A DNA stretch of 50,966 bases from Rhodovarius lipocyclicus. Its GTDB lineage: Bacteria > Pseudomonadota > Alphaproteobacteria > Acetobacterales > Acetobacteraceae. The notes beneath the pieces were generated by a model. The model did no database searches. It saw only the letters and a program-made list of their open reading frames with translations, and was not told where the DNA came from. Both the position numbers and the translations under genes were made by a program. This document shows, one piece after another, positions 36,299 to 46,224 of the stretch. Position 1 is the stretch's first letter. Each line of letters begins with the position of its first letter. The stretch spans positions 1 through 50,966 of the forward strand of contig NZ_JAAABL010000026.1 in the NCBI RefSeq assembly GCF_009900765.1. Direction: 5' to 3'.

Positions 36299-36713
36299 GC
36301 GCGCCCTGCTGGCGCTGCTGCCCGGCACCGCCTTGGCGCAGCAGGTGGCGATCCCGCCGGAATTCGCGGCCCTGCCCGGCCAGCCCGTGGCGGCACTGGC
36401 CATGCACCCGGCGGTGGGGCCCCGGCTGCGCGTGATGTCCGCCGGGCGCCAGCGCCAGTTGAGCGACGCGCTGCGGGGCGAGGGCCCGCCGCTGGCCTGG
36501 CATGGCGGCTGGCTGTCCTCCTGGGCCAGGCTGGGGGAGAACCGGGCCTTCCTGGCCTATGACCCGCATTCCGAGCAGGTGGCGGTGATGCTGTGGGTGG
36601 GCAACGGCAACAGCCTGTCGGTGCCGCCGCTGCGCTCCCCCTGGCCGGAGGGGTTGCGGGAAGGGATGCGCGGCTTCAACCCGCAGCTAGAAGCGCAGAT
36701 GCGCTGGGAATGA
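36282..36713 (+). CDS. Small exported hypothetical protein
   Basis: This is a 143-residue protein with a signal peptide (MSAWTKRALLALLPGTALAQQ). The mature part begins with VAIPPEFAALPGQPVAALAM, contains AWHGGWLSSWARLGENRAFL, and then AVMLWVGNGNSLSVPP, which reads like a small beta-rich domain. I do not recognise the family. It starts 17 bases inside the end of the Bug receptor gene, in a different frame, which suggests coupling and perhaps a shared role at the envelope. Its codon use is like its neighbours. It is convergent with rplQ. Confidence 0.75.
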   Translation: MSAWTKRALLALLPGTALAQQVAIPPEFAALPGQPVAALAMHPAVGPRLRVMSAGRQRQLSDALRGEGPPLAWHGGWLSSWARLGENRAFLAYDPHSEQVAVMLWVGNGNSLSVPPLRSPWPEGLREGMRGFNPQLEAQMRWE

Positions 36714-36716
36714 CAA

Positions 36717-36747
36717 CGAAAAGGGCGGCTGGGTTGCCCCGCCGCCC
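36717..36747 (-). terminator. Intrinsic terminator of the alpha operon (after rplQ)
   Basis: On the minus strand GGGCGGC/GCCGCCC (36747-36741, 36729-36723) forms a 7-bp stem, with further pairing in the loop, and is followed by TTTT (36722-36719). A CCTGAACGTTCAGG perfect palindrome (36746-36759) adjoins it on the rplQ side. Confidence 0.75.
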
Positions 36748-36789
36748 TGAACGTTCAGGCTTGCGCCCTGGCCTTCAACTGCCTCGGCT

Positions 36790-37209
36790 TTACGCCTCGG
36801 CGGCTTCCGCCACTTCCGGCTTCGGCCCGCTGCCGAGGCCCTTGGCCGCCACATCGCGCTCCACCAGCTCGATCACCGCCATGGAAGCGGCGTCACCGTA
36901 GCGCACGCCCGCCTTCAGCACGCGGGTGTAGCCACCGGCACGCGCCTTATAGCGGTCGGCGATGGTGGTGAAGAGCTTCTCCACAACCGCCTCGTCGCGG
37001 ATCTGCGCGATGGCCTGGCGGCGCGCATGCAGCCCGCCACGCTTGCCGAGGGTGATGATCCGCTCGACATAGGGACGCAGTTCCTTGGCCTTGGGCAGAG
37101 TCGTGGTGATCTGCTCATGCTTCAGAAGGCTGGTCGCCATGTTGCGGAACATGGCCAGACGGTGGGCGGAGGTGACGCCCAGCTTCCGATTGCCCATACC
37201 GTGTCGCAT
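36790..37209 (-). CDS. rplQ: 50S ribosomal protein L17
   Basis: This is a 139-residue L17. The N-terminus [20 protein letters not shown] and the downstream [20 protein letters not shown] are diagnostic. It has a short acidic tail (VAEAAEA). It is the last gene of the alpha operon, 19 bases after rpoA, and is followed by a good terminator. Confidence 0.98.
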   Translation of the reverse strand: MRHGMGNRKLGVTSAHRLAMFRNMATSLLKHEQITTTLPKAKELRPYVERIITLGKRGGLHARRQAIAQIRDEAVVEKLFTTIADRYKARAGGYTRVLKAGVRYGDAASMAVIELVERDVAAKGLGSGPKPEVAEAAEA

Positions 37210-37228
37210 ACTACTCTCCTTAGGCCCG

Positions 37229-38245
37229 TCAGAAGGGCTCTTCGATCTTTCGGGCGAGATCCTCGATGTTCTCGGGCGGCCAGCCGGCCACGGACATGCC
37301 GAGGCCCAGACCCATCGACGCGAGAACTTCCTTGATCTCGTTCAGGGATTTGCGGCCGAAGTTCGGGGTCCGGAGCATTTCCTGCTCCGTCTTCTGAACC
37401 AGGTCGCCGATGTAGACGATGTTGTCGTTCTTCAGGCAGTTCGCGCTGCGGACCGACAGTTCCAGCTCATCGACCTTGCGGAGCAGGTTGCGGTTGAACG
37501 GCAGGTCGTCCTCGACCTTGGCCGTCTCGCGCTCACGCGGCTCATCGAAGTTGATGAACAGCTGCAGCTGGTCCTGCAGGATGCGGGCGGACACAGCCAC
37601 CGCGTCATCCGGCGCCAGGGTGCCGTTCGTTTCCACGTCGAGCACCAGACGGTCATAGTCCGTCTGCTGACCCACGCGGGTGGGCTCCACGCGATAGGCC
37701 ACGCGGCGCACCGGGGAGTAGATCGCGTCCACCGGGATGTAGCCGATCGGCGCATCCTCGGGGCGGTTCTGGGAGGCGGGCACATAGCCGCGGCCGCCCT
37801 GGACCGTGAACTCGATGTTGAGGGTCGCGCCCTCATCCAGCGTGCACAGCACCAGCTCGGGGTTCGCGACCTCGATGTCGGCGGTGGTCTGGATCTGGGC
37901 GGCGGTCACTTCCCCAGGGCCCTTGGCCGTGAGGGTGACGCGCTTGGGCCCATCGACCTGCATGCGGATGGCGAGCTGCTTCACGTTCAGGACGATGTCC
38001 GTCACGTCCTCACGCACGCCGGGGATGCTGCTGAACTCATGCAGCACGCCGTCGATGCGGATGCCCGTCACGGCCGCGCCCTGCAGAGAGGACAGCAGCA
38101 CGCGACGCAGCGCGTTGCCAAGCGTCATGCCGAAGCCGCGTTCCAGCGGCTCCGCGATGATGGTGGCGGTACGGGTGGGGTCCTGCCCCGGCTCCACGTC
38201 CAGCCGTTCCGGCCGGATCAGGGAGCGCCAATTGCGGTCCAGCAC
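37229..38245 (-). CDS. rpoA: RNA polymerase subunit alpha
   Basis: This 338-residue protein contains the dimerisation N-terminal domain ([20 protein letters not shown]) and the C-terminal domain that binds UP elements and activators ([20 protein letters not shown], then [20 protein letters not shown]). It assembles the RNA polymerase core. The length is normal for alphaproteobacteria. It lies between rpsK and rplQ as usual. The gap to rpsK is 52 bases, long enough for a leader, but no clear structure is seen. Confidence 0.98.
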   Translation of the reverse strand: MLDRNWRSLIRPERLDVEPGQDPTRTATIIAEPLERGFGMTLGNALRRVLLSSLQGAAVTGIRIDGVLHEFSSIPGVREDVTDIVLNVKQLAIRMQVDGPKRVTLTAKGPGEVTAAQIQTTADIEVANPELVLCTLDEGATLNIEFTVQGGRGYVPASQNRPEDAPIGYIPVDAIYSPVRRVAYRVEPTRVGQQTDYDRLVLDVETNGTLAPDDAVAVSARILQDQLQLFINFDEPRERETAKVEDDLPFNRNLLRKVDELELSVRSANCLKNDNIVYIGDLVQKTEQEMLRTPNFGRKSLNEIKEVLASMGLGLGMSVAGWPPENIEDLARKIEEPF

Positions 38246-38297
38246 TGCGGTATCTCCGAAGGGTTGCGCGGCCGAGCCGCCAGGTCAGACCCGAAGG

Positions 38298-38696
38298 TCA
38301 GACGCGGCGGCGCTTGCGGGGACGGCAACCGTTGTGCGGGATGGGCGTCACGTCACGGATGGTGGTCACGTAGAAACCCACGGACTGCAGAGCGCGCAGG
38401 GCGCTCTCACGGCCCGAACCGGGGCCGCTCACCATGATCTCGAGCGTCTCCATGCCATGCTCACGCGCCTTGCGGCCCGCGTCCTCGGCAGCCATCTGGG
38501 CGGCATAGGGCGTGCTCTTGCGAGAGCCCTTGAAGCCCTGGGTGCCCGAGGAGGACCAGGAGATCGCGTTGCCCTGGGCGTCGGTGATGGTCACGATCGT
38601 GTTGTTGAACGTGGCCAGCACATGCGCGACGCCAGAGGAGATGTTCTTCCGTTCCTTCTTGCGAGGACGGGAAGAGGAGGTAGCGGGACGCGCCAT
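38298..38696 (-). CDS. rpsK: 30S ribosomal protein S11
   Basis: This 132-residue S11 forms part of the platform. Motifs: [37 protein letters not shown], and the basic C-terminal [14 protein letters not shown] Ser/Arg-rich N-terminal extension of about 15 residues ([11 protein letters not shown]) is typical of alphaproteobacteria. It starts 1 base after rpsM. Confidence 0.98.
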   Translation of the reverse strand: MARPATSSSRPRKKERKNISSGVAHVLATFNNTIVTITDAQGNAISWSSSGTQGFKGSRKSTPYAAQMAAEDAGRKAREHGMETLEIMVSGPGSGRESALRALQSVGFYVTTIRDVTPIPHNGCRPRKRRRV

Positions 38697-38697
38697 A

Positions 38698-39075
38698 TTA
38701 CTTCGTCACCTTCTTCTTGCCGGCAACGGCCACCGCCTTGCCCTTGCGGGTACGGGCATTGGTGTGCGTGCGCTGGCCACGGACCGGCAGGCCACGACGG
38801 TGCCGAAGGCCCCGGTAGCAAGCCATGTCCATCAGACGCTTGATGTTCATCGCCACTTCGCGGCGGAGGTCACCCTCCACGCGGAAATCATGGTCGATCA
38901 GCTCACGAATCTTCAGAATCTCGTCGTCAGTCAGCTGGTTCACCCGGCGCTCGGCAGCAATGCCGAGGCGCTCGCAGATGTCCTTCGCGTTCTTGGGACC
39001 GATGCCATAGATGTAGCGCAGTGAAATCTCCACCCGCTTGTTCGTGGGGATGTTCACGCCGGCGATACGCGCCAC
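38698..39075 (-). CDS. rpsM: 30S ribosomal protein S13
   Basis: This 125-residue S13 sits in the head of the 30S subunit. It reads [20 protein letters not shown], with the helix-two-turn-helix [18 protein letters not shown] and a basic C-terminal tail [17 protein letters not shown]. It is the first gene of the rpsM-rpsK-rpoA-rplQ unit. The 151-base gap to adk holds a possible promoter. Confidence 0.98.
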   Translation of the reverse strand: MARIAGVNIPTNKRVEISLRYIYGIGPKNAKDICERLGIAAERRVNQLTDDEILKIRELIDHDFRVEGDLRREVAMNIKRLMDMACYRGLRHRRGLPVRGQRTHTNARTRKGKAVAVAGKKKVTK

Positions 39076-39190
39076 TGTCCTGCTCCTGTCTCAGTTAGGG
39101 CGGCGGTGGCCGTGGGCACGGCACCAACCATGAGAATACGGGTTCACGCGACTAAACGACGCCGAGGCATCGATGCCGGAGGAAGGCGGC

Positions 39191-39219
39191 GCACTACACC
39201 CGCGGGGGGAAAGAGTCAA
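39191..39219 (-). promoter_or_regulatory. Candidate promoter for rpsM-rpsK-rpoA-rplQ
   Basis: On the minus strand TTGACT (39219-39214) is 17 bases from TAGTGC (39196-39191), in the 151-base gap after adk. The -35 is good and the -10 is weak, as is common in alphaproteobacteria. Confidence 0.4.
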
Positions 39220-39226
39220 CTGCATG

Positions 39227-39874
39227 TCAGCTCCGCAACAGGGCCGAGAGTTCCCCGGTCACCTGATCCATCTCTGCCATGCCGTCCACGGCCTTCAGCT
39301 TGCCCTGCGCCCCGTAGAAGGGGAGCAGCGGCGCTGTCTGCCGATGATAGGCCGCCAGGCGGGCGGCGACGGTCTCAGCCTTGTCGTCCGCGCGGCGGGT
39401 GAATTCGGTGCTGCCACAGGCGTCACAGACGCCGGGCTGCTTCGTGGGCTTGAAGGTATCGTGATACCCCTCGCCGCACTTCGCGCATGTGAACCGGCCG
39501 GAGATGCGCTCCACCAGGGCAGCGTCATCCACCTTCAGCTCGATCACATGGTCGATCTGGATGCCCTTCTCCTTGAGCATGGCGTCCAGCGACTCGGCCT
39601 GCGGCACGGTGCGCGGAAAACCATCCAGGATGAAGCCACGGGCCGCGTCGGGCTGGTCCACCCGGTTGGCCAGCATGGCGGTGATGATGGCGTCAGGCAC
39701 CAGGTCACCGCGCTCCATGATGGCCTTGGCCTGCAGGCCGATGGGGGTGCCGGCCTTGACCTCGGCGCGCAGCATGTCGCCCGTCGAGATCTGCACCAAG
39801 CCAAAGGCTTCCTCCAGGCGCTTGGCCTGGGTGCCCTTCCCCGCCCCCGGCGGGCCCATGAGAATCAGGTTCAT
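39227..39874 (-). CDS. adk: Adenylate kinase
   Basis: This 215-residue enzyme interconverts AMP + ATP and 2 ADP. The P-loop is [14 protein letters not shown] at residues 7-20. The LID domain carries a four-Cys zinc site (CAKC and CDAC near residues 128-150), a long-type Adk form. [13 protein letters not shown] and the Arg-rich nucleotide sites are present. It is coupled to secY by a shared base (39874), a usual spc-operon end. Confidence 0.97.
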   Translation of the reverse strand: MNLILMGPPGAGKGTQAKRLEEAFGLVQISTGDMLRAEVKAGTPIGLQAKAIMERGDLVPDAIITAMLANRVDQPDAARGFILDGFPRTVPQAESLDAMLKEKGIQIDHVIELKVDDAALVERISGRFTCAKCGEGYHDTFKPTKQPGVCDACGSTEFTRRADDKAETVAARLAAYHRQTAPLLPFYGAQGKLKAVDGMAEMDQVTGELSALLRS

Positions 39875-41229
39875 CAGCGCGTCCTCGGGCCACGGCCGCC
39901 CAGCCGGGCTTTCTTGATCAGGCCTTCATACTGGTGCTGGAACAGGTGGGATTGCACCTGCGCCACGGTATCCATCGTGACGGTCACCAGGATCAGCAGC
40001 GAAGTGCCGCCGAAATAGAACGGCACGCCGTAGTTCGAGATCAGGATCTCCGGGATCAGGCAGACCACGCAGAGATAGATCGCACCCAGCACCGTCAGGC
40101 GCGTCAGCACTCGGTCGAAATATTCGGCCGTGTTGGCCCCGGGGCGGATGCCCGGCACGAAGCCGCCGTTCTTCTTGAGGTTCTCCGCCGTCTCCTGCGG
40201 GTTGAACACCACGGCCGTGTAGAAGAAGGCGAAGAAGATGATCAGCGCCATGTACAGCAGCATGTAGGCGGGACGCCCATGCGCCAGCTGCGCCGCGATC
40301 CATTCCACCCAGGTGTTCGCCGTGGCTTCCTGCGAGAAGCCCGCGATGGTCGCCGGCAGCAGCAGCAGGGAGGAGGCGAAGATCGGCGGAATGACGCCGG
40401 ACGTATTGATCTTCAGCGGCAGGTGGGTCGACTCGCCGCCGAACATCCGGTTGCCGACCTGGCGCTTGGGATATTGCACGGGGATGCGGCGCTGCGCGCG
40501 CTCCACGAACACCACCAGCGCGATCACGGCCAGCGCCGCTGCCAGGAAGAAGATGATGAAGAAGGTGGACAGCGCGCCCGTGCGGCCCAGCTCCAGCGTG
40601 CTGATCAGCGCGGAGGGCAGGTTCGCCACAATGCCCGCGAAGATGATCAGCGAGGTGCCATTGCCCACGCCACGCGCCGTGATCTGCTCACCCAGCCACA
40701 TCAGGAACATGGTCCCGCCCACCAGCGAGATCATGCAGGAGAAGCGGAAGAACATGCCTGGATCGGCCACCGCCGCCCCGGTGTTGCCGCGGATCCCCTC
40801 AAGCCCCACGGCGATGCCATAGGCCTGCACGATCGCGATCAGCAATGTGAGGTAGCGGGTGTACTGGTTCAGCTTCTTGCGGCCCGACTCGCCTTCCTTC
40901 TTCAAGGCTTCCCAGCTGGGAATGGCGGTGGTCAGCAGCTGAATGATGATGCTGGCGGAAATGTAGGGCATGATGTTCAGCGCGAACACGGTCATGCGCC
41001 CCAGGGCACCGCCCGTGAACATGTCGAACATGCCCAGGATGCCGCCGCCATGCTGGGAGAGCATCTCACCCATCACGGCTGCATCGACGCCAGGGACCGG
41101 CACATAGCTGCCGAATCGATAGACGATGAGCGCGCCCAGCGTGAACCAGATGCGGTTCTTCAGCTCCGTCGCCTTGGCCAGGACGCCCAGGTTCAGACTG
41201 CCCGCCAGTTGTTCCGCCGCTGACGCCAT
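39874..41229 (-). CDS. secY: Protein translocase subunit SecY
   Basis: This 451-residue channel of the Sec translocon in the inner membrane has ten transmembrane helices. Markers are [24 protein letters not shown]-like helix 1 (residues about 25-50), the plug segment [19 protein letters not shown], and the cytoplasmic loop [18 protein letters not shown]. It partners with SecE, SecG and SecA. The 103-base gap to rplO carries two tandem hairpins. Confidence 0.98.
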   Translation of the reverse strand: MASAAEQLAGSLNLGVLAKATELKNRIWFTLGALIVYRFGSYVPVPGVDAAVMGEMLSQHGGGILGMFDMFTGGALGRMTVFALNIMPYISASIIIQLLTTAIPSWEALKKEGESGRKKLNQYTRYLTLLIAIVQAYGIAVGLEGIRGNTGAAVADPGMFFRFSCMISLVGGTMFLMWLGEQITARGVGNGTSLIIFAGIVANLPSALISTLELGRTGALSTFFIIFFLAAALAVIALVVFVERAQRRIPVQYPKRQVGNRMFGGESTHLPLKINTSGVIPPIFASSLLLLPATIAGFSQEATANTWVEWIAAQLAHGRPAYMLLYMALIIFFAFFYTAVVFNPQETAENLKKNGGFVPGIRPGANTAEYFDRVLTRLTVLGAIYLCVVCLIPEILISNYGVPFYFGGTSLLILVTVTMDTVAQVQSHLFQHQYEGLIKKARLGGRGPRTR

Positions 41230-41262
41230 GCGTCCCTAATCCCCGGAAGTTCTCAAAGATAC

Positions 41263-41324
41263 GGCGCCCGAGAGAATCCCGGGCGCCGCCCCTATTACAC
41301 CACCCCGCGCAAAAAAGCGCGGGG
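41263..41324 (-). promoter_or_regulatory. Two tandem hairpins in the rplO-secY gap
   Basis: In the minus-strand transcript the first hairpin is CCCCGCGC/GCGCGGGG with a six-U loop (41324-41303). The second is an 8-bp stem GGCGCCCG/CGGGCGCC with a 9-base loop (41287-41263). Both are perfect. Neither has a T-run after it, so they may be RNA processing or attenuation sites that set secY and adk level. Confidence 0.45.
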
Positions 41325-41332
41325 GGTCCGCA

Positions 41333-41821
41333 TCAAGCTTCGCTGGCTTCCGCCGGCGCGTTCAGCAGGGTGATCGTGCCGCCCGCCGCCTGAATGGCCG
41401 CAACGGCCGTGGCGGAGGCACCGGACACCGTGATGGTCACGGCGCGGGTGATCTGCCCCTGGCCCAGCAGGCGGACGCCCGCCAGCTTGGCACCGGCGCG
41501 CACGACGCCAGCGGCACGCAGGTGCTCCTCGGTCAGCGCCTGGTCGCCCGGCAGGCGGCCCTCGGCGATGGCCTTGTCCAGCGCACCGATGTTCAGCGGC
41601 GCGTATTCCTTGCGGAACAGGTTGACGAAGCCACGCTTCGGCAGACGCCGGTAGATCGGGAGCTGACCGCCCTCGAACCCGTTCAGCGACACGCCGGTAC
41701 GAGCCTTCTGACCCTTCACGCCGCGGCCGCCGGTCTTGCCCTTACCAGAGCCGATACCGCGACCGATGCGCTTGAACTTCGGGCGGGCGCCCTCGTTGTC
41801 GCGGATCTCGTTGAGCTTCAT
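41333..41821 (-). CDS. rplO: 50S ribosomal protein L15
   Basis: This 162-residue L15 has the Gly/Lys-rich N-terminal region ([20 protein letters not shown]) that threads into 23S rRNA, then [20 protein letters not shown]. The C-terminal globular domain ends [12 protein letters not shown]. It starts 1 base after rpmD. Confidence 0.98.
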   Translation of the reverse strand: MKLNEIRDNEGARPKFKRIGRGIGSGKGKTGGRGVKGQKARTGVSLNGFEGGQLPIYRRLPKRGFVNLFRKEYAPLNIGALDKAIAEGRLPGDQALTEEHLRAAGVVRAGAKLAGVRLLGQGQITRAVTITVSGASATAVAAIQAAGGTITLLNAPAEASEA

Positions 41822-41822
41822 C

Positions 41823-42011
41823 TCAGCTCTCCACCTTCACCAGGTGCGCGACCTTGCGGATCATGCCCCGAACGCTGGGGGTGTCCTCGAGCTCGCTCAC
41901 GCGGTTCATCTTGTTCAGGCCGAGGCCGATCAGCGTCTCGCGCTGGCCGGGCTTGCGGCCGATGGGCGAACCCACCTGCCGCACCTTCACCTTACCAGTC
42001 TCGTCAGCCAT
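41823..42011 (-). CDS. rpmD: 50S ribosomal protein L30
   Basis: This 62-residue L30 contains the family core [20 protein letters not shown] and [20 protein letters not shown]. It is present in bacteria that keep rpmD in the spc operon. It overlaps the end of rpsE by 8 bases. Confidence 0.97.
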   Translation of the reverse strand: MADETGKVKVRQVGSPIGRKPGQRETLIGLGLNKMNRVSELEDTPSVRGMIRKVAHLVKVES

Positions 42012-42630
42012 TGGCCGCCTCCACCACCTCTTCGCCCTTCTTCGCGCCGAGGATGTCGCTCACCTTCTTGCCACGGCGGGTCGCCACGGCACGAGGGGAA
42101 GTCACACGCTCAAGCGCGGCGAAGGTGGCCTTCACCATATTGTGCGGGTTCGTGGTGCCCGTGCACTTGGCGACGACGTCGCCAATGCCCAGGCTCTCGA
42201 ACACCGCGCGCATCGGGCCGCCGGCGATGATGCCGGTACCCTGGGGGGCGGCCCGCAGGATCACGCGGCCGGCGCCGAAGTCGCCGATCACGTCATGGTG
42301 CAGGGTGCGACCCTCACGCATCGGCACACGGATCATCGTGCGCTTGGCACGCTCCGTGGCCTTGCGGATCGCTTCCGGCACCTCGCGGGCCTTGCCCGCG
42401 CCCCAGCCGACCCGGCCCTTCTGATCACCCACGACGACCAGAGCGGCGAAGGAGAAGCGACGGCCACCCTTCACCACCTTGGCCACGCGGTTGATCGTGA
42501 CCAGCTTGTCCTTCAGGTCGTCCTGATCGCGCTCGGGCTGACGGTTCTCGTCGCGACCGCGGCCTCGGCCACGGCCACGCCGGTTCTCCTGATCGCCCGG
42601 TTCGCCACCGCTGCGCGGTTCACGTGCCAT
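42004..42630 (-). CDS. rpsE: 30S ribosomal protein S5
   Basis: This 208-residue S5 is involved in decoding accuracy. The core includes [38 protein letters not shown], and [19 protein letters not shown]. An Arg/Gly-rich N-terminal extension of about 30 residues ([15 protein letters not shown]) is longer than in E. coli (167 residues) but common in alphaproteobacteria. It overlaps rpmD. Confidence 0.98.
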   Translation of the reverse strand: MAREPRSGGEPGDQENRRGRGRGRGRDENRQPERDQDDLKDKLVTINRVAKVVKGGRRFSFAALVVVGDQKGRVGWGAGKAREVPEAIRKATERAKRTMIRVPMREGRTLHHDVIGDFGAGRVILRAAPQGTGIIAGGPMRAVFESLGIGDVVAKCTGTTNPHNMVKATFAALERVTSPRAVATRRGKKVSDILGAKKGEEVVEAANG

Positions 42631-42642
42631 GTCGCTGCTTCC

Positions 42643-43005
42643 TCAGAAGGACAGGCCGCCCTCACGGGCAGCCTCGGCCAGCGCCTTGACGCGGCCATGA
42701 TACAGGTAGGGCCCACGGTCGAACACCACGGCCGTGACGCCAGCGGCCAGGGCACGTTCGGCCACCAGCTTGCCAACGGCGGTCGCCGCATCCTTGTCCG
42801 CCCCGGTCTTCAGGGCGCCGCGCATGTCCTTCTCGATCGAGGACGCGGCGGCGACCGTACGGCCGGCCTTGTCGTCGATGATCTGGGCGTAGATGTGCTT
42901 GCCGGAGCGGAACACCGAGAGGCGGGGACGACCGCCGCTCTTCAGCTTGAGCTGAAAGCGGAGGCGCTGCCGGCGGCGATCTTCCAGAGAGAGCTTCTGG
43001 GCCAT
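42643..43005 (-). CDS. rplR: 50S ribosomal protein L18
   Basis: This 120-residue L18 binds 5S rRNA together with L5 and L25. Motifs: [35 protein letters not shown], and [20 protein letters not shown] near the end. It starts on the last base of rplF. Confidence 0.98.
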   Translation of the reverse strand: MAQKLSLEDRRRQRLRFQLKLKSGGRPRLSVFRSGKHIYAQIIDDKAGRTVAAASSIEKDMRGALKTGADKDAATAVGKLVAERALAAGVTAVVFDRGPYLYHGRVKALAEAAREGGLSF

Positions 43006-43538
43006 TACTTCTTCTTACCCTCCTTCCGGAGGATGACTTCGTTGTCGTACTTCACGCCCTTGCCCTTATAGGGCTCGGGGCCGCGGAAGCCACGGATTTC
43101 GGCGGCAACCTGACCAACCTTCTGCTTGTCGATGCCTTCCACCTTGATGGCGGTCGGCTTCTCGCAGGTGATCTTGATGCCAGCGGGCACCGGGTAGCGG
43201 ATCTCGTGGCTGTAACCGAGGTTCAGCACCAGATCACTGCCCTGCACCGCCGCACGGTAACCAGTGCCGTTGATTTCCATGGACTTCGTGAAGCCCGTGG
43301 ACACACCGGTCACCATGCCGTTCACCAGACTGCGGGTGGTACCCCACAGCGTGCGGCTGCGACGATCCTCGCCCCGCGGCTTCACAGCCACGGTGCCGGG
43401 AGCGATTTCCACATCCACCTCATCCGTGAGGGGGAGGGACAATTCGCCGAGCTTGCCCTTCGCCACCAGCGTCCGGCCCTGAAGGGCAACGGTAACGCCG
43501 GCCGGGACAGGCACGGGGTATTTGCCGACGCGCGACAT
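43005..43538 (-). CDS. rplF: 50S ribosomal protein L6
   Basis: This 177-residue L6 lies near the GTPase-associated centre. Markers: [37 protein letters not shown], and the C-terminal [23 protein letters not shown] 43538 is chosen for the conserved N-terminus (GGGAGGG is just upstream). Confidence 0.98.
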   Translation of the reverse strand: MSRVGKYPVPVPAGVTVALQGRTLVAKGKLGELSLPLTDEVDVEIAPGTVAVKPRGEDRRSRTLWGTTRSLVNGMVTGVSTGFTKSMEINGTGYRAAVQGSDLVLNLGYSHEIRYPVPAGIKITCEKPTAIKVEGIDKQKVGQVAAEIRGFRGPEPYKGKGVKYDNEVILRKEGKKK

Positions 43539-43551
43539 GCTTCCCCCTCCC

Positions 43552-43950
43552 TTAGAACACGCGGGCGAGCACTTCGCCGCCAACATTGGCAGCGCGCGCT
43601 TCGACGTCGCTCATCACGCCCTTCGGCGTGGACAGGATCTGGATGCCGAGGCCGTTGTAGAACTTCGGCAGCTCCTTGATCTTCGAATAGACGCGGCGGC
43701 CGGGCTTCGACACGCGCGCAATCTCCTTGATGGCGGGCTCACCCTCGGCATACTTCAGCTCGATGTCGAGCTGAGAGATACCGGTGCGGATGTCCGTCTT
43801 GCGCCAGGCCCGGATATAGCCTTCGCGCTTCAGAACATCGAGCACATCCGCCTTCAGCTGGCTGGCCGGAGCCACGCAACGCGACTGGCGCGCATGCTGA
43901 GCGTTACGGATGCGGGTGAGCATATCCCCGAGCGGATCGGACATGGACAT
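43552..43950 (-). CDS. rpsH: 30S ribosomal protein S8
   Basis: This 132-residue S8 is a primary 16S rRNA binder and, in E. coli, the repressor of the spc operon. It reads [20 protein letters not shown] and ends with [20 protein letters not shown]. It follows rpsN after 11 bases. Confidence 0.98.
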   Translation of the reverse strand: MSMSDPLGDMLTRIRNAQHARQSRCVAPASQLKADVLDVLKREGYIRAWRKTDIRTGISQLDIELKYAEGEPAIKEIARVSKPGRRVYSKIKELPKFYNGLGIQILSTPKGVMSDVEARAANVGGEVLARVF

Positions 43951-43961
43951 GCGGCTATTCC

Positions 43962-44267
43962 TTACCAGCTAGCCTTCACGACACCGGGCAGCTGCCCGGT
44001 GTTCGCCATTTGGCGAAGCATATTACGGCAGAGCTTGAACTTGCGGTAATTGCCGCGAGGCCGGCCCGTCACTTCACAACGCAGGCGCACACGCACCTTC
44101 GCGCCATTGCGCGGCAGTTGCGCCAGCTTCAGCGTGGCCTCGAAACGGTCCTCGATCGGCAGATCGCGGTCCATCACGATGGCCTTCAACGCCCCACGCT
44201 TCTTCGCGTGGGTCGCCGACAGCTCAGCGCGCCGGTTGTTCTTCTCGATGGACGAAGTCTTCGCCAT
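43962..44267 (-). CDS. rpsN: 30S ribosomal protein S14
   Basis: This 101-residue S14 of the long, zinc-free type lacks the CXXC pairs of short S14. Markers are [20 protein letters not shown] and [23 protein letters not shown] 44267 is chosen for this N-terminus. The gap upstream carries a strong inverted repeat. Confidence 0.98.
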   Translation of the reverse strand: MAKTSSIEKNNRRAELSATHAKKRGALKAIVMDRDLPIEDRFEATLKLAQLPRNGAKVRVRLRCEVTGRPRGNYRKFKLCRNMLRQMANTGQLPGVVKASW

Positions 44268-44285
44268 TTCGGTTCTATCCTCCGG

Positions 44286-44329
44286 AACCTTTCCCGGCTG
44301 GCGGATCAACTGATCCGGGCCGGGAGGTT
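44286..44329 (-). promoter_or_regulatory. Long imperfect hairpin between rplE and rpsN
   Basis: CCCGGC (44293-44298) pairs with GCCGGG (44319-44324), inside which GGATCA and TGATCC pair. Outside, AACCT and AGGTT extend the stem with a small bulge. The result is a very stable structure in the rplE-rpsN gap. There is no T-run; it may regulate or process the spc mRNA. Confidence 0.45.
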
Positions 44330-44340
44330 TTCCAAATGCC

Positions 44341-45006
44341 TTACTTCGTGAACGGAAGCTGGAAGTGCGTCAGCAACGCCTTCGCTTCCTTGTCGGTCTT
44401 GGCCGTCGTCACGAACGTGATGTCCATGCCACGCACCTGATCCACCTTGTCGTAGGCGATCTCGGGGAACACGATCTGTTCCTTCATGCCGAAGGTGTAG
44501 TTCCCCCGGCCGTCGAAACCACGGTTGCCCGGGATGCCACGGAAGTCACGCACGCGGGGCAGCGCGATGGTCACCAGACGGTCGAGGAACTCGAACATCC
44601 GGGCGCTGCGCAGCGTGACCTTCGTGCCAATGGCCTGACCTTCGCGGATCTTGAAGCCAGCGATAGCCTTCTTGGCGCGCGTGCGCACCGGCTTCTGGCC
44701 CGAGATCAGCGCCAGGTCGCCCACGGCGGCGTCCAGCTTCTTCTGGTCGCCGGCGGCTTCGCCCACGCCCATGTTGATCACGATCTTCGTCAGCTTCGGC
44801 ACTTCCATCGGGTTCTTGAACCCGAATTCGGCCTGCAGCTTGGCGCGCACTTCCTCACGGTAGAACTTCGCCAGACGCGTCTCGCCAACGCTCGCGGCCG
44901 CGGCGCCAGGCGCCGCGGGAACGTTGTACTGGCCACGGCCGCCCTCGGCGGGCGCCCCGGCCTTGTCCTTGCCCGCCGGAGCGGAGCCCTTCTTCGTCCC
45001 GCTCAT
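44341..45006 (-). CDS. rplE: 50S ribosomal protein L5
   Basis: This is a 221-residue L5, clearly longer than the usual 179-187. The conserved body starts near residue 42 ([20 protein letters not shown]) and includes [39 protein letters not shown] and [20 protein letters not shown]. It binds 5S rRNA and touches S13. The first 40 residues are Ala/Gly/Lys-rich and low in complexity. The start ATGA overlaps the stop of rplX. Confidence 0.97.
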   Translation of the reverse strand: MSGTKKGSAPAGKDKAGAPAEGGRGQYNVPAAPGAAAASVGETRLAKFYREEVRAKLQAEFGFKNPMEVPKLTKIVINMGVGEAAGDQKKLDAAVGDLALISGQKPVRTRAKKAIAGFKIREGQAIGTKVTLRSARMFEFLDRLVTIALPRVRDFRGIPGNRGFDGRGNYTFGMKEQIVFPEIAYDKVDQVRGMDITFVTTAKTDKEAKALLTHFQLPFTK

Positions 45007-45323
45007 GCGTCGAGAACCTCACCCGAAGCCTTGGAGACGCGGACCTTGCGGCCGTCCTCCAGAACCTTGAAACCAACGCGCACGGGCTTGTCGGACTTGG
45101 GGTCGATCAGCGCCAGGTTGGAGAGCTGAATCGGAGCCTCCTTCTGGATGATGCCACCCGGCTGCGCCATGCCAGCGGGCTTCTGATGCCGCTTGGCGAT
45201 GTGCACGCCCTGAACCAGCGCACGGCCCTCGGTCGGGAACACGCGCAGCACTTCGCCGCGCTTGCCCTTGTCACGACCCGTCAGGACCTGAACCTTGTCG
45301 CCCTTCTTGATCTTGGCGGCCAT
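45003..45323 (-). CDS. rplX: 50S ribosomal protein L24
   Basis: This 106-residue L24 is an early assembly protein at the exit tunnel. It has the KOW-type [20 protein letters not shown], then [20 protein letters not shown] and [20 protein letters not shown]. It starts 2 bases after the end of rplN and overlaps rplE by 4 bases. Confidence 0.98.
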   Translation of the reverse strand: MAAKIKKGDKVQVLTGRDKGKRGEVLRVFPTEGRALVQGVHIAKRHQKPAGMAQPGGIIQKEAPIQLSNLALIDPKSDKPVRVGFKVLEDGRKVRVSKASGEVLDA

Positions 45324-45325
45324 GG

Positions 45326-45694
45326 TTACAGCACCTCCGGCGCCAGGCTGATGATCTTCATGAACTTCTTCGCGCGAAGTTCACGGACCACCGGGCCAAA
45401 GATACGCGTGCCGATCGGCTCGTTCTGCTTGTTCAGCAGCACGGCGGCGTTCTTGTCGAAGCGGATGGCGCTGCCATCGGCGCGGCGAACGGGATAGGCG
45501 GTGCGCACGATCACGGCGCGCTGCACTTCACCCTTCTTCACCTTGCCGCGGGGAATGGCTTCCTGCACGGCGACGACGATCACGTCACCGACGGAGGCAA
45601 CCTTCCGCTTGGAACCGCCCAGCACCTTGATGCACTGCACGCGGCGGGCGCCGGAGTTGTCGGCGACCTCCAGGTTCGTCTCGACGGAAATCAT
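45326..45694 (-). CDS. rplN: 50S ribosomal protein L14
   Basis: This 122-residue L14 lies at the subunit interface. It starts [20 protein letters not shown], has [20 protein letters not shown], and [20 protein letters not shown] near the end. It overlaps rpsQ by 4 bases. It is the first gene of the spc part, with no separate promoter visible. Confidence 0.98.
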   Translation of the reverse strand: MISVETNLEVADNSGARRVQCIKVLGGSKRKVASVGDVIVVAVQEAIPRGKVKKGEVQRAVIVRTAYPVRRADGSAIRFDKNAAVLLNKQNEPIGTRIFGPVVRELRAKKFMKIISLAPEVL

Positions 45695-45996
45695 GCCGCG
45701 ACCCCTTCAGCCCCAGGGGCAGACGCAGGCAGCTCGAAGCCGGCCGGACGGGCCACCTCGGCGCCGTTGCAGGCGATCAGCAGCCAGCTCTTGCGCTTGC
45801 TGATGGGACGGCACTCCTCGATCGACACCACGTCGCCTTCCTTGGCCAGGTTGGCATCGTCGTGCACGGCGTACTTCTTGGAGCGCCGAATGAACTTCTT
45901 GTAGAGCGGATGCATGATGCGACGCTCGACCAAGACGGTGATCGTCTTGTCCGTCTTGTCGCTCACTACCCGCCCGGTGAGGACGCGCTTCGGCAT
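45691..45996 (-). CDS. rpsQ: 30S ribosomal protein S17
   Basis: This is a 101-residue S17, longer than the usual 78-85. The body ([60 protein letters not shown]) is complete by about residue 78. A hydrophobic/Pro-Ala C-terminal extension, [19 protein letters not shown], follows. It overlaps rplN. Confidence 0.97.
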   Translation of the reverse strand: MPKRVLTGRVVSDKTDKTITVLVERRIMHPLYKKFIRRSKKYAVHDDANLAKEGDVVSIEECRPISKRKSWLLIACNGAEVARPAGFELPASAPGAEGVAA

Positions 45997-46015
45997 GGCC
46001 GGGGTCTCCTCTTCC

Positions 46016-46222
46016 TTAGGCTTTGGCGGCCGCGCGGGAGCGCTCGGCCTGGAGAGTCTTCACACGAGCGATATCGCGCCGCACCGCCTTGATGCGACCC
46101 GTACCCTCAAGCTGGCCAGTAGCACGCTGGAAGCGCAGATTGAACTGCTCCTTCCGCAGATCCAGCAGCATGGCTGCCAGTTCGTCCGTGCTCTTGACAC
46201 GCAGATCAGTCGGCTTGGTCAT
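46016..46222 (-). CDS. rpmC: 50S ribosomal protein L29
   Basis: This 68-residue L29 is a helical hairpin near the tunnel exit: [20 protein letters not shown] and [20 protein letters not shown]. It starts 2 bases after rplP. Confidence 0.98.
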   Translation of the reverse strand: MTKPTDLRVKSTDELAAMLLDLRKEQFNLRFQRATGQLEGTGRIKAVRRDIARVKTLQAERSRAAAKA

Positions 46223-46224
46223 TT

